A stretch of DNA of 53,357 nucleotides from Gammaproteobacteria bacterium (lineage in GTDB: Bacteria; Pseudomonadota; Gammaproteobacteria; Competibacterales; Competibacteraceae). Both the position numbers and the translations under genes were made by a program. The stretch is taken from contig JACKMZ010000015.1 of the NCBI GenBank assembly GCA_024235135.1, positions 1-53,357 of the forward strand, written 5' to 3'. The stretch's first letter is position 1. Every line of letters starts with the position of its first letter. Positions 9,304-18,405 of the stretch are shown here, in pieces. The notes below the pieces were generated by a model. The model did not search any database. It saw only the letters and a list, made by a program, of their open reading frames with translations, and was not told where the DNA came from.

Positions 9304-9403
9304 GGCGGCCATCCGCTTAAACAACGCTTTGTCTTTATCCTTCCTCGCTCCATGTGATATAAAACAACACATGATAGGATTCTTAGTAGATGTTTATATA
9401 TCA

Positions 9404-10015
9404 ATGGCTCGACCCCAACGTGAAATAGCCCACGATCTCCTCGCGGTGCAGGGGATTCTGCGCCTGGCGGAACTCAGAAATGCCGGCGTGACCGCCGCAA
9501 CGGTCAGCCGCATGGAGAAGGATGGCGAGGTGATCCGCCTCGCGCGCGGGCTCTACCAACTTCCTAATGCAGAACTCGACGCACATCACAGCCTTGCCGA
9601 AGCGGCCAAGCGCTACCCCAAGGGCGTAATTTGCCTGGTCTCGGCGCTGGCCTTTCATGGCATAACAGACCAGCTTCCGAAGAAGGTCTGGATGGCGATT
9701 GGCCGGAATGACTGGACACCGAAGCCCAGTGACATGCTGATCCGCGTGCTGCGCTTCTCGGACGATCTCCTTGCAGACAGCATCGAGACGCATGCAATTG
9801 AAGGCGTCTCGGTCAAGGTGTTCGGTGTAGCGAAAACCGTTGCTGACTGCTTTCGGCATCGCGGCAAGATCGGTCTGCCCATCGCGCTCGAAGGACTGCG
9901 GGAAGCCCTGCGCCAACGTAGAGCGACGCCGGCCGAGATCGCCAGGGCGGCGAATACAGGGAGGGTCGGCACCGTAATCCGTCCCTATCTGGAGGCGCTC
10001 ACCGTCCATGGCTAA
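9404..10015 (+). CDS. abiEi: AbiEi-family antitoxin/transcriptional regulator
   Basis: The product has an N-terminal winged-helix region (about residues 1-75, VTAATVSRMEKDGEVIRLARGLYQ) typical of AbiEi antitoxins, followed by the C-terminal antitoxin domain (YPKGVICLVSALAFHGITDQ). I prefer the ATG at 9404 to one at 9371, because a -10-like TATAAA lies only about ten bases before the latter. It overlaps the toxin gene by eight bases. AbiE is a type IV toxin-antitoxin and abortive-infection system; the antitoxin represses its own promoter. The gene pair was inserted between two copies of the ArdC-tail/peptidase-head sequence. Confidence 0.88.
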   Translation: MARPQREIAHDLLAVQGILRLAELRNAGVTAATVSRMEKDGEVIRLARGLYQLPNAELDAHHSLAEAAKRYPKGVICLVSALAFHGITDQLPKKVWMAIGRNDWTPKPSDMLIRVLRFSDDLLADSIETHAIEGVSVKVFGVAKTVADCFRHRGKIGLPIALEGLREALRQRRATPAEIARAANTGRVGTVIRPYLEALTVHG

Positions 10016-11132
10016 GGAGATTAAAAATCTCGGCGCCTCGGTGCGCGCGCGGCTTCTAAAACTTTCCAAGGCGAACCGGCAGAGTTTCGATCTCGTGCTC
10101 ACGCGCTTCGCGCTGGAACGCCTGCTATTCCGGCTCAGCCAGTCACCCCATGCCGACCGCTTCGTGCTGAAAGGCGCCATGCTGATGATGACCTGGTTCG
10201 ACGAGCCACACCGTGGAACGCGCGATCTCGATCTGCTGGGTTTTGGCGACCCAAGTGAAGACGCAATGCTTACGACCTTCAGAGACATCCTCACTCAGGA
10301 TATTGAGGATGGCTTTGTATTCGCCCCGGATACACTGCGTGCCGACCGTATCCGCGAAGAGATTGAGTATGGCGGCCTACGGCTACGCGCCATCGCGTCA
10401 GTTGGCGGCGCACGGGTCAATCTCACTATCGACATCGGCTTTGGTGATGCGTTGGACCCTGGAGCCGAGATCATCGACTATCCGGTCATGCTTGATCTTC
10501 CCGCTCCAAGGCTGCGCGCCTATGCGCGGGAGACGGTCATCGCTGAAAAGTTCCAGGCGATGGTAGCACTGGGCCGTGCGAACAGCCGAGTCAAGGACTT
10601 CTACGACATTTGGATTCTCAGCCGGTCATGCAGTTTCGATGGTGACAGGCTTGCGCAGGCAATCGCTGCAACTTTCGCACGGCGTGAAACACCGATCCCG
10701 ACGCAACCGCCTGATGCGCTTACGCCAGCATTCGCAACGGATACACAGAAGCAACAGCAGTGGCGCGCCTTCGTCGAAGACATTGCAGGTGATACACGGC
10801 CTTTCGTACAAGTTCTCGACGACTTGGCTGTTTTTCTAATGCCACACGCCAATCGGGCAAACGAACTGTCAATCCCGGTAGTCCCCGCCCCGGCACCGGC
10901 CGATCCGCCCGCGCCTGTCGAACCCCCAACGGCCGCCGTGCCCACGGCGCACCCCTTCGCTTGGATCGCCTCGGCGCTGGAGGAGGTCCGCCACGCGGGC
11001 GACGATGACAGCACCTTGGGACGACTCTCCCGGCGTATCGACGCGGCCTTTATCGCGGATACCGCGGTTCCCCAATCCACCGCCAAGTCGTCCGCGCGCC
11101 AGCAGACTAAAGGCCCGACGCCGAATGGTTGA
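10008..11132 (+). CDS. abiEii: AbiEii nucleotidyltransferase toxin with an ArdC-derived C-terminal tail
   Basis: Residues 1 to about 285 are an AbiEii/DUF1814 toxin: FVLKGAMLM (motif with lysine), GTRDLDLLGFG (metal-binding aspartates of the nucleotidyltransferase), AEKFQAMV and RVKDFYDIW. AbiEii modifies target RNA, in studied homologues tRNA 3' ends, to stop growth. From about residue 298 the frame runs into a second copy of the TOPRIM-ArdC tail (HPFAWIASALEEVRHAGDD...), so the ORF is about 75 residues longer than its toxin core needs. The fusion came with the direct repeat. Whether the tail harms activity cannot be judged. Confidence 0.85.
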   Translation: MAKEIKNLGASVRARLLKLSKANRQSFDLVLTRFALERLLFRLSQSPHADRFVLKGAMLMMTWFDEPHRGTRDLDLLGFGDPSEDAMLTTFRDILTQDIEDGFVFAPDTLRADRIREEIEYGGLRLRAIASVGGARVNLTIDIGFGDALDPGAEIIDYPVMLDLPAPRLRAYARETVIAEKFQAMVALGRANSRVKDFYDIWILSRSCSFDGDRLAQAIAATFARRETPIPTQPPDALTPAFATDTQKQQQWRAFVEDIAGDTRPFVQVLDDLAVFLMPHANRANELSIPVVPAPAPADPPAPVEPPTAAVPTAHPFAWIASALEEVRHAGDDDSTLGRLSRRIDAAFIADTAVPQSTAKSSARQQTKGPTPNG

Positions 11133-11335
11133 GGAAATCCCCATACGCAGACGGACTTTTTTGCAAGCGGGGTTCGCCGGCCTGATCGGTGCCAGCGAAA
11201 TCGGGAGCGGCATGGCCCAGGCCACGCCCGAGGCTATCCCGAAACGCGTATTGTGGGTTTACCGGGCGCAGACTAAGGAAGAAGGGCGAGTGTTGTATTG
11301 CCAGGACCAAGCCGTGCTCAAGGAAGGCTATTACC
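10898..11335 (+). repeat. Direct repeat copy 2 (ArdC tail plus peptidase head)
   Basis: Partner of 8526-8959, offset by about 2.37 kb with a few small indels. It supplies the C-terminus of the AbiEii ORF and the head of the broken peptidase gene. Confidence 0.85.
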
Positions 11336-11367
11336 CCCTCTATGTCACCATAAAGTTGAGCCAGTAG
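11125..11367 (+). pseudogene. Truncated second copy of the Tat-exported peptidase gene
   Basis: The frame repeats the signal peptide and first 60 or so residues of the peptidase at 8767 (RRRTFLQAGFAGLIGASEIG, then the ATPEAIPKR region). It breaks at about 11336, where IS3-like sequence begins, and stops at 11367. None of the zinc ligands are present, so the product cannot be an active peptidase. Confidence 0.85.
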
Positions 11368-11587
11368 ACTGAAAGATAACATCGATTTGAGGGCGGAGAG
11401 GAGCCTGAATGATGCCGAAACCGCACACGCCTTCCCCCTGAAGAAATCCAACCGGATGGGCACTTGGAAAAACGCGCGGTGAGCGTTTAGCGTAGCATAC
11501 AAGTTATCCATCCTGCAGCAGGCAGAGGCGTGCCGACACGGTGAACTGGGTAAGCGGCTGCGGAGAGAAAAACTGTATTCCAATCAG
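11343..11587 (+). mobile_element. Degenerate left-end remnant of the IS3-like element found at 47462
   Basis: About 245 bases match the left end of the complete element at 47462-49028, including the terminal TGTCACCATAAAG and the start of the OrfA gene. Frame-breaking changes are present and homology stops inside OrfA at CAATCAG. The right end is missing. The remaining bases up to 11697 hold no recognisable gene. Confidence 0.85.
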
Positions 11588-11697
11588 GTAAGCGTTCACG
11601 GTAAGAAGTAAAGATTTAGCGCACCCCCTCGGCCCGACAGCCAGGTTCAGGTTGAGGTAATTCGGGGGCTCGTGGCGCACCGGATCAAGGGCGCCCC

Positions 11698-12531
11698 TCA
11701 CCGTACAAACCGCCCATCATGAAACACCACGATCCGCCGCAGCGGATCAACGGCCCGGACGGTGCCCAAAACCTTCAGGCGCTCCCCGGCAGTCACGGTA
11801 ATTGCGTTGCCCTTGGGCGTCCGCAGCCAGGCCCGCTCACCGCTGATCGCGGTCACCTTCCAACCGGCGACCGGCGCACCACTGGGCTGGGCATTCCCCT
11901 CGAACGCGGCTTTCCCCCGTTTCAAACGGGCTTCCAGATCCTGCACGGTCAAGGTCAGGGTCGCCACTTGCTGACGGGCCGCCGTCAGTTCCTGCTGAAC
12001 CCGCTGTTGATAAGCACCGGTCTGTTGGCGTTCCTGCTGGGCCTGTTGATCCAAGCTCCAGATCGCCCGTTGTTGCTCAAGCAAGAGCTTGGCTAGCTGC
12101 CCCATCTGCTCCTGGATTGCCCCCAGTCGTTTCAGGGTCTCGGAGTCCAGGTCGGTGATGAAATCGTAGTTCTCGCCGTCGCGGATCGAGAACGCGGGGA
12201 GTTCCGACGGGGGCGGGCGGGGCGGCTGATCGCGGATTTCGACATTCGCCGGCGCGTGGCGGACCGGCGGATCGCCAGCGGTTTGGCGAGGGGTGGGGGC
12301 CGCCGTGGCCGATTCCAGACGGCTGAGGCTGGCCTGTTGCACGGGTTGCCTAAACAAAAGGCGAATATCGAAAATTCCCAGTACATTCAGAATCGCATTC
12401 AACCCGAAAAATAGGACGCCCGCCAGGGCGACCCACCCAACGAGAGTCTGGACTTTGTTCTTACGGGCCTCCGGGGCAGGCGTTTTTTCCGGCGGCGTGG
12501 ATTCATCCGGGGCGGGATTATCGGCAGACAT
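11698..12531 (-). CDS. DotF/IcmG (TraP)-like inner-membrane T4SS protein
   Basis: The 277-residue product has a short cytoplasmic Pro-rich head, one membrane helix (about residues 29-50, TLVGWVALAGVLFFGLNAIL), a long Gln-rich coiled coil (about 130-205) and a small C-terminal beta domain. This bitopic layout and its place directly downstream of the DotG-like gene match DotF/IcmG and IncI TraP, which help assemble the core complex. The genes from 15408 down to 11698 lie on one strand with gaps of ten bases or less or short overlaps, so they form one operon with this gene last. Sequence similarity is modest, hence no symbol. Confidence 0.6.
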   Translation of the reverse strand: MSADNPAPDESTPPEKTPAPEARKNKVQTLVGWVALAGVLFFGLNAILNVLGIFDIRLLFRQPVQQASLSRLESATAAPTPRQTAGDPPVRHAPANVEIRDQPPRPPPSELPAFSIRDGENYDFITDLDSETLKRLGAIQEQMGQLAKLLLEQQRAIWSLDQQAQQERQQTGAYQQRVQQELTAARQQVATLTLTVQDLEARLKRGKAAFEGNAQPSGAPVAGWKVTAISGERAWLRTPKGNAITVTAGERLKVLGTVRAVDPLRRIVVFHDGRFVR

Positions 12532-12541
12532 GGCGATTACT

Positions 12542-13798
12542 TTAGTTAGCGGTAGGAAACACGGGACTCACCGGCACGCCGTCGGGGAACGTCGTGGAAC
12601 GTTGAGTCGGGTGGCTGGGGGTCCGCTGGAGGGCCGGTGCGGCTGACGACGCGGCGGTCGCGGTATTCTCCTGCTCGACTGTCGGCGCCACGATCAACAC
12701 GCCCAGGCCCGTGCCGGCCTCCACGCTAATCGTGTTCGGGCGCTGGTAATTCTCCTGTACCGCGTCGGCCAAACGCTCGCCGACCGTGCCTAGCGCCTCA
12801 CGGGCGATTGCTTCGTTATCGATATTACCGTTGCCGACCGTGACCACATTGCCCAGCGGCCCGACCGTGGTGGTGCTGTTGCTGTAACGCACCGCGTTGC
12901 CATACCCCTCCAGAAAGCTCGCCGCGATCAACGAGCCCCAGCGGGACAGATAATGATGGTCCACCCCCGTAGCCAAGGCCGTGCGGGCGGTGTCCAGATC
13001 GATGGCATACCCCTGAATGTTATGGGTGACCCGATCCGGGGTGGTCAGATAATTGAACGAGACCAGCACCCGTTCCGGACGGCTACCCGTAACGGGCGGA
13101 AAGTTTTTCAACATCCCGAGCAGAATCGCGCCCTTGAAGCGTTCACCCGTTACCTTGGCGCGCACCGGTCCCGGTTCGTCGCTGTTAATGGCCGTTTGCA
13201 AGACGGCATAGAGAATATCGCCAGGTTGCAGCGCGCCGCTACGATCTTGCGGGATCACCGGCGTGGCTTGATCGGGGCTTGACTCGGCCGCCGCCTGTTC
13301 ACGGCGACCCCGCACATCCTCGAAGGTTGTCATCCGGGTCGGCTTGGGATTGAAGCGTTGTTCGCGGAACTGCACCAGCTCCTTGGCCTGTTGCTGCATG
13401 GCGCGGGCCATTTCGGCAATCCGCCGATCCGGATCGGATGACCGGGGCGCGGCATTACGAGAAGGCGGCGGCGTCGCCGGGGTGGGGGCGGGTACGGTCG
13501 CCGGCGAACGCGGCGGTCCCTCGCCACCCGCCAGACTTTCCAGCGTCGGGGGCGAGGGCACGGCGCTGGCGCCCTGTTGCTCGGCTACATCCGCCCGCGA
13601 GTGGTTGGCCATCCCTTGCAGGCGGCCGTACTCCGCTGTCTGCCGGCCTCCCGGCACCGAGTCCACCGGCTGCACGCCGGGCGCGCGGGCTTGGCTATCG
13701 ACCGGAATATCCGGTTTCCAGTTCAACCACACGTAGAAACCCACGACAGCGGCGATACCGCCGACCAGGATCAACGCCTGTTTATTCGGCCAGGTCAT
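12542..13798 (-). CDS. traO: DotG/IcmE (TraO, VirB10-like) core channel protein
   Basis: The 418-residue protein has a short N-terminus, one membrane helix (about residues 8-24), a Pro/Ala-rich periplasmic linker, and from about residue 210 a VirB10-like beta-barrel domain beginning at PGDILYAVLQTAINSDEPGPV and running through the RVLVSFNYL and SLIAASFLEGYG regions. These are the conserved hallmarks of DotG/TraO. It would span inner membrane to outer membrane and form the main channel with the DotH- and DotC/D-like proteins. It is shorter than Legionella DotG, because the long pentapeptide-like repeat region is absent, as in IncI plasmids. Confidence 0.88.
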   Translation of the reverse strand: MTWPNKQALILVGGIAAVVGFYVWLNWKPDIPVDSQARAPGVQPVDSVPGGRQTAEYGRLQGMANHSRADVAEQQGASAVPSPPTLESLAGGEGPPRSPATVPAPTPATPPPSRNAAPRSSDPDRRIAEMARAMQQQAKELVQFREQRFNPKPTRMTTFEDVRGRREQAAAESSPDQATPVIPQDRSGALQPGDILYAVLQTAINSDEPGPVRAKVTGERFKGAILLGMLKNFPPVTGSRPERVLVSFNYLTTPDRVTHNIQGYAIDLDTARTALATGVDHHYLSRWGSLIAASFLEGYGNAVRYSNSTTTVGPLGNVVTVGNGNIDNEAIAREALGTVGERLADAVQENYQRPNTISVEAGTGLGVLIVAPTVEQENTATAASSAAPALQRTPSHPTQRSTTFPDGVPVSPVFPTAN

Positions 13799-13801
13799 GA
13801 C

Positions 13802-14734
13802 TTACTCCTGCACCACGGCTTCGGTCATCTGCCCGTTGTAACTGACCAGCAGCACGGGGACATGAGGGAGCTTGTAGGCATGCAAACCGCTCGGCTGGTT
13901 GGCGCGCTGGCTGTACTCCGGGCTGTACACTTCCGCGACCGTGCGCAGATACAGATCGTTGCCCACCCGCCAGGCCATCGCTTCCGGTTCGATGCCCGTG
14001 ACATCGATACGCACGGCCGACGCCACGGGCGGCAGGCCATTCAAGACGTTGAGCAACGCGGTTTCGATACTCCGAGGACTCATGGCCTGATACTCGGGTT
14101 CGGCATTGGGACCGGCCAAGGGCAGCTTGAACTCCTTGCGGGCATCGACCACGGCTTGCCCCAGAGCCAGGGTCAACACAATGGGCGTTTCCAGTCCCTT
14201 GAGCGTCACCACCAGATTGCCCGCGCCGGCGCTGGCCACGGGCTGCACGACTAAAACGCTGGGTAAATCCTCCTTGTTACCCGACGTGGTGCTGGCCGAG
14301 ACATCGAATAGCCCCGGATTGAACCCCTGATAGGCGGTGATGGGCCAGGCCCGGCCAGTGCGATCGGTAAAGACGATACTGGCGCCATAGCCCTGCGCGA
14401 CCCGCACCACGGGCGGCCGCGTGGCCTCCAGTTGCAACGGCTCGGCATTCATCACCGTTTCCGGCGGGGTATTCATGGACGACAGGCTTTCCGTGGTTGC
14501 CAGCGATTCAATCAGGGTCTGCAACTGACCGGGTGTGAGCGGCATCAACTGATCTTCGGTCTGCTCGAACGCCTGATCGCGGATAGCCTCGCGCTGGGCT
14601 TGGTGGCCCGGCTGGGTGGTCCCCTCGGGCGTTTCCAAAGGGGGTGGGGGCTGAACCGTGGCGTTCTGACTGTGAGCCGGAACCGTTCCGGCCCACAGCA
14701 GTACCGTTAAGAGGGCTGTGTAACGCGGTTTCAT
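13802..14734 (-). CDS. traN: DotH/IcmK (TraN)-like outer-membrane core protein
   Basis: The 310-residue product starts with a signal peptide (LLTVLLWAGTVPAHS) and has the DotH/TraN pattern in its second half: PPVVRVAQGYGASIVFTDRTG, WPITAY, then the beta-rich C-terminal domain with PSVLVVQPV. DotH sits in the outer-membrane ring of the Dot/Icm core complex. The gene ends three bases before the DotG-like gene begins and overlaps the DotI-like gene upstream, which is the conserved order I-H-G in these systems. Confidence 0.88.
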   Translation of the reverse strand: MKPRYTALLTVLLWAGTVPAHSQNATVQPPPPLETPEGTTQPGHQAQREAIRDQAFEQTEDQLMPLTPGQLQTLIESLATTESLSSMNTPPETVMNAEPLQLEATRPPVVRVAQGYGASIVFTDRTGRAWPITAYQGFNPGLFDVSASTTSGNKEDLPSVLVVQPVASAGAGNLVVTLKGLETPIVLTLALGQAVVDARKEFKLPLAGPNAEPEYQAMSPRSIETALLNVLNGLPPVASAVRIDVTGIEPEAMAWRVGNDLYLRTVAEVYSPEYSQRANQPSGLHAYKLPHVPVLLVSYNGQMTEAVVQE

Positions 14735-15408
14735 GGGCGGTCCCCCGCGACACGAGTAATCATTTGGTGAATCGCGTAACCCCGCGCCAGCTCATGCGTA
14801 GGAATCCGCACGATCAGGACTTCCACGACATTTCGTTGCGGTTGGCTCACGCTAGAAGCCCCTTGGTAACTGATCTGGATCGGAACCTCAACGCGCCAGG
14901 CGTAGCGATTGCCCAGCACCCCTTGATTGGTGATGATCGGGGGTGCGGTCGCCACCACCTGCGTTACCAATCGGCGCTTTTGAACCGCTTCCAATACGCC
15001 CGCCTCATCGAGCGCCGCCAGGTGGCTCTTGAACCCCTGCGCGGTGAACAGCTCACGCATCTGTGAAAGCTGCTGGCGGTAATGCACGTAATCCAGGGAA
15101 TACGCCTGCGTCACCGCTTGGGCCGCCCAAGTGAGCAGCACCTCGTTGGGAACATACGGCTCGCTGATCGGCGCCAGCGGAATCAGCCGGCCATCGCTGG
15201 TGGTGGCGAAGTATTCCGGAGGGGTGGGATGCCAGGCGACCCACACATGGCCCACCACGCTGAGCAACAAAGCCACGCCCAACACGCCGTTACCGAACAC
15301 CGACCAGTGCAGTTTCAAACGGTAATCGTCGAGCAGATTGTGCACCGCGCCCGCCCCCCGTAAACCGCTGGGCGGAGTGGCGGTGATGTTAGAAACAGAA
15401 TCGGCCAT
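14731..15408 (-). CDS. traM: DotI/IcmL (TraM, VirB8-like) inner-membrane protein
   Basis: The 225-residue protein has a cytoplasmic head, a single membrane helix (about residues 38-60, SVFGNGVLGVALLLSVVGHV) and a periplasmic domain with the VirB8-like fold of DotI/TraM, ending in QRNVVEVLIVRIPTHE. It is the first gene of the DotI-H-G-F operon and overlaps the next by four bases. DotI assembles the inner-membrane part of the channel. Its promoter lies in the AT-rich divergent region 15409-15525, shared with the exonuclease gene. Confidence 0.87.
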   Translation of the reverse strand: MADSVSNITATPPSGLRGAGAVHNLLDDYRLKLHWSVFGNGVLGVALLLSVVGHVWVAWHPTPPEYFATTSDGRLIPLAPISEPYVPNEVLLTWAAQAVTQAYSLDYVHYRQQLSQMRELFTAQGFKSHLAALDEAGVLEAVQKRRLVTQVVATAPPIITNQGVLGNRYAWRVEVPIQISYQGASSVSQPQRNVVEVLIVRIPTHELARGYAIHQMITRVAGDRP

Positions 15409-15447
15409 ACGTTCGCCTCAATTTCAATCCGTGCTATCCTTATTTCC

Positions 15448-15472
15448 TAATATATAGGTTATAGATATTTTA
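15448..15472. promoter_or_regulatory. AT-rich promoter/operator motif, copy 1
   Basis: The stretch contains TATATAGGTTATAGATAT in the divergent region between the DotI-like operon and the exonuclease gene. A closely similar stretch (TAATATAGGTTATTGTATAT) lies at 33700-33724 in another divergent conjugation promoter. A shared operator or -10 region is likely. Confidence 0.45.
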
Positions 15473-15525
15473 CTAAATAATTCTAATCCGCACGTCGGTT
15501 TTTTTACCTCCAGGGGGAGCGTTGC

Positions 15526-16788
15526 ATGAACCCCGATGATTTCCAGGCCGCTTGGGCCGTCTTACAGCGCCTGCCTCAGGCGCCTCACTGCGCGGAGCGT
15601 ATGCAAACGTGGCTGACCACGGTTGCCGAGCGCCAGGCGCAGGGCACGCTCGGTGGGCTGAGTCTGGCCCAGCACTTGAGGCGATTAAGCGGGATTGGCG
15701 CTAGCGAGATTGGGGTGTTGGTGGGCGAACGGCGGGGCCTATACCAACCATTCAGTACCGCACGGGAGGTCGTCGCGCAAAAGCTGCTGTTCGATCCCCC
15801 CGAACCCGACAATGCCCATCTACGCCGGGGCGCCTTGATGGAACCGATGATTCGTCAGGAGTTTCTGCGGCTGAGCGGGGCGACCCCGCGCCCGGACTTG
15901 TTGCAGAAGGTGGTTGAGACCTCGGCGCAGTGGGACTGGATGCAGGCCACCCCGGACGAACTGGTGGTCCTAGACGGCCGCTTGGGAATCATTGATTACA
16001 AATCGCCGGCCCAGCCGATTAACGACGCGCCGCTGGAATACGCCTGCCAACTCCACCAAATCGGCCTGTTGGCCCAACACGCCGGCTTGCCGGTGGCTTT
16101 CCGGGCGCTAGTCGCTTGGAATAGCGAGACCTGGCGACCTGAAGTCTTGCCTTGTCCGCACGATCCGGCCCTGGAGCAGGAGATCGTCGAAGCGGGCAAC
16201 CACTACTGGTACAACCATATTCTGACCGGAGAACTCCCCCCTTGGCCGACCGTTGAGCGCCTGGATCTGGGTTTGGCCGATCTGCCGCAAGCGGCCAAGG
16301 CCGAGATTGAGGCGTTATCCAACCGCTGGCTCCGGCTCGATCTGTTGGCCAAGGAGGCCGCCACGCTGGTCGATGACGCGCGGCAACGGTTAATCGACAC
16401 CTGTCAGATCCACGGCTTGGGGCAAACCGTGGCAACGGGGGCGGTCAAGATCACCCCCAAACCCGTTTGGGATGAGGAGGCCATTGCGCTGCGTCTGACG
16501 GACGCCGAACGCGCGGCCTTCTCCAAACCGCGTTGGGATACCGACAGCCTGTTGCAACAGGTTAGGGAACTCGGCGGCGATCCCTCGCCGGCGCGCCGCG
16601 CCGAAGGGAGTTTGAGGCTGGAGGAAGCCGCCCAATGGCTGATTCGGGAGCGCGGCATTCCGCCGGAACACCTGCAACAGGTGGAATTTCGCACGGCGAT
16701 TTCCCGACGCCAGGCCGATCAACCCCTGGTCGAGCCGGTTCGGACCCGTGCGGGGGCGACGGCTTTCCAATTCGGCGCGGGCCCTTAA
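15526..16788 (+). CDS. YqaJ-type (lambda-exonuclease fold) recombinase
   Basis: The 420-residue protein carries the YqaJ nuclease core: GIGASEIGVLVGERRG near residue 64, RRGALMEPMIRQEF with its glutamate, and LGIIDYKSP with the aspartate and lysine of the PD-(D/E)xK site. Such enzymes chew 5' strands and work with a single-strand annealing protein in phage- and ICE-borne recombination. The ATG is preceded by AGGGGGAGC. The C-terminal third is helical and may contact the partner. The next gene, 46 bases downstream, is a candidate partner of unknown family. Confidence 0.83.
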   Translation: MNPDDFQAAWAVLQRLPQAPHCAERMQTWLTTVAERQAQGTLGGLSLAQHLRRLSGIGASEIGVLVGERRGLYQPFSTAREVVAQKLLFDPPEPDNAHLRRGALMEPMIRQEFLRLSGATPRPDLLQKVVETSAQWDWMQATPDELVVLDGRLGIIDYKSPAQPINDAPLEYACQLHQIGLLAQHAGLPVAFRALVAWNSETWRPEVLPCPHDPALEQEIVEAGNHYWYNHILTGELPPWPTVERLDLGLADLPQAAKAEIEALSNRWLRLDLLAKEAATLVDDARQRLIDTCQIHGLGQTVATGAVKITPKPVWDEEAIALRLTDAERAAFSKPRWDTDSLLQQVRELGGDPSPARRAEGSLRLEEAAQWLIRERGIPPEHLQQVEFRTAISRRQADQPLVEPVRTRAGATAFQFGAGP

Positions 16789-16834
16789 TCCCCGTTGCGT
16801 ATTTCCCAATTTTTTTGTCACAGGACTCCATGTT

Positions 16835-18394
16835 ATGCCTAATTTTATAAATAGACTGCGCGAGGATTCCAATGCCGTCCAGCACGGCGCTCAGGCGAAA
16901 CCGCTGCGGGCGCACAGCTCGTGCGAGATCGTGATGCAACTGGAATCCACGCCGGAAACGGCAAACGGTCAGTTGCGGTTTCAGGGCACGGCCCTGTTTA
17001 ACGGCCCGCATACAGCGGCGGGTCAAACCGATACGTATGTCGTCCGCCCGGAGCGGATCAAGGAGTGCCTGGACAACCTAAATAAAGGGGCGGGGTCCGG
17101 TCCCGGTTCCCGGCTGGTATTCGGCAATGCCTGGCGGGACGAGGCTAGCGACACAATCAGTGTCGGTTGGGTGACCACGGCCATTTCCGCGCAGAAGCAA
17201 CAGACCGGCTTAAACGGCCATCAACGGCGGCGGATTGAAGAAGCCTATGCGCAGATGCCGGTGCTGGAGTTCACCAACGTGAACGCGGGGCGCGGTGAGC
17301 CCACTCGGATTCGTTGGCCGTTAGGTCTGGACAGCATTGAGACGCGGGTGAACACGGGCGGGAAATGGGAGGCCGTCACCTTCGCGCGTCCATGGCTGGC
17401 CGGAAAACTCGCGGAGGCTTGGGAGGCCCGCGCTCAGGAAAAGGTATCGATTAATCTGCGTTTGCCGGTGCTGTATCCCGATCAGGCGGTGGCGGTCCAG
17501 GATCTCGTGTCGGCGAAGGCGGGCTTGATGAAGTTGTTGGGGGAGAACCCCTACCGCAGCGTCTTGACCCGTCTGAGCGACGAGGACACCGTGGAATCCC
17601 GCTGGCAACCGCTGATGCGGGGGACTGATCCGGCGGCCTGGGCGGACCGGCTCCTGGCCCGGACGCCGGGTTTCGATGCGCAGGGTCAGCCCGTCGCCGA
17701 TCCCCATACCGGTGAGCAGGTGAGGGTCGATGCTTTTTCGTTGATACCGGGTATCGACAATCGGCTGTTGTTGAACGCCGCGCAGGCGGGACAGGTCAGC
17801 CTGGAGTTTCTGCCCAGGGAATCACTGTTGGTGGCGACCAAGAAAGCGCCGGGCCTGGCCCACGACGTCAACGGCATTCTTCAGGCTGATAGTAATACCC
17901 AGTTGCACAAGATTGCCTTTGCTTTCGGAACCGATCCCACGGCCGTGGCGCGGGTGGCCTTGGTACTTCAGGAAACGGAGGATCAATCGCGTACTTACGT
18001 GGTCGCCGGTCCGCACCGTCTGGAACCGGGACCGACGTTCTCCGTGAACTCCGTGCCGAGTGCCCATATCCAGTGGCATTCAGCACCCGCACCGGAGGAA
18101 CCGCCGCTGGCTGAGGCGGGTCCGGCGGAGGGTCCTGAACCAGACGAGGGTAGCGCGTCGGAATCGGCCATCCCGGAGTTGGAGGATGAATCGCTCGATT
18201 TCGAACTGGATGGCCAGGTGGCCTGGAACACGGGTGAGGAAACGCCCACGCTCTCCGGCAGCGAAGAACATCAGACGCCGGAAGTAACATCACCCGAGTC
18301 GCCCAATCAACCAGCCGATAGCCCGCCGGCACATTTTCCTTCACCTTCACGGACGCCCACGCCCGCCGACCGGCCGCCCCCACCCGGCCTGTAA
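16835..18394 (+). CDS. Hypothetical protein downstream of the exonuclease (519 aa), possible recombination partner
   Basis: The ATG at 16835 was chosen over an upstream frame that overlaps the exonuclease end. The first 380 residues appear globular, mixed alpha/beta, without signal or membrane segments. The last 130 are acidic, then Pro-rich, and look disordered, like the tails of some single-strand DNA-binding proteins. I do not recognise a family. The place just after a YqaJ nuclease suggests an annealing or recombination function, but no motif of Bet, RecT or ERF proteins is visible. Confidence 0.6.
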   Translation: MPNFINRLREDSNAVQHGAQAKPLRAHSSCEIVMQLESTPETANGQLRFQGTALFNGPHTAAGQTDTYVVRPERIKECLDNLNKGAGSGPGSRLVFGNAWRDEASDTISVGWVTTAISAQKQQTGLNGHQRRRIEEAYAQMPVLEFTNVNAGRGEPTRIRWPLGLDSIETRVNTGGKWEAVTFARPWLAGKLAEAWEARAQEKVSINLRLPVLYPDQAVAVQDLVSAKAGLMKLLGENPYRSVLTRLSDEDTVESRWQPLMRGTDPAAWADRLLARTPGFDAQGQPVADPHTGEQVRVDAFSLIPGIDNRLLLNAAQAGQVSLEFLPRESLLVATKKAPGLAHDVNGILQADSNTQLHKIAFAFGTDPTAVARVALVLQETEDQSRTYVVAGPHRLEPGPTFSVNSVPSAHIQWHSAPAPEEPPLAEAGPAEGPEPDEGSASESAIPELEDESLDFELDGQVAWNTGEETPTLSGSEEHQTPEVTSPESPNQPADSPPAHFPSPSRTPTPADRPPPPGL

Positions 18395-18405
18395 AAGGGG
18401 CCATC

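Noticed and set aside
9023..9370. Extension of the AbiEi frame upstream to 9023
   Set aside because: It runs antiparallel in frame to the peptidase coding sequence and lacks AbiEi similarity; the winged helix begins after 9404.
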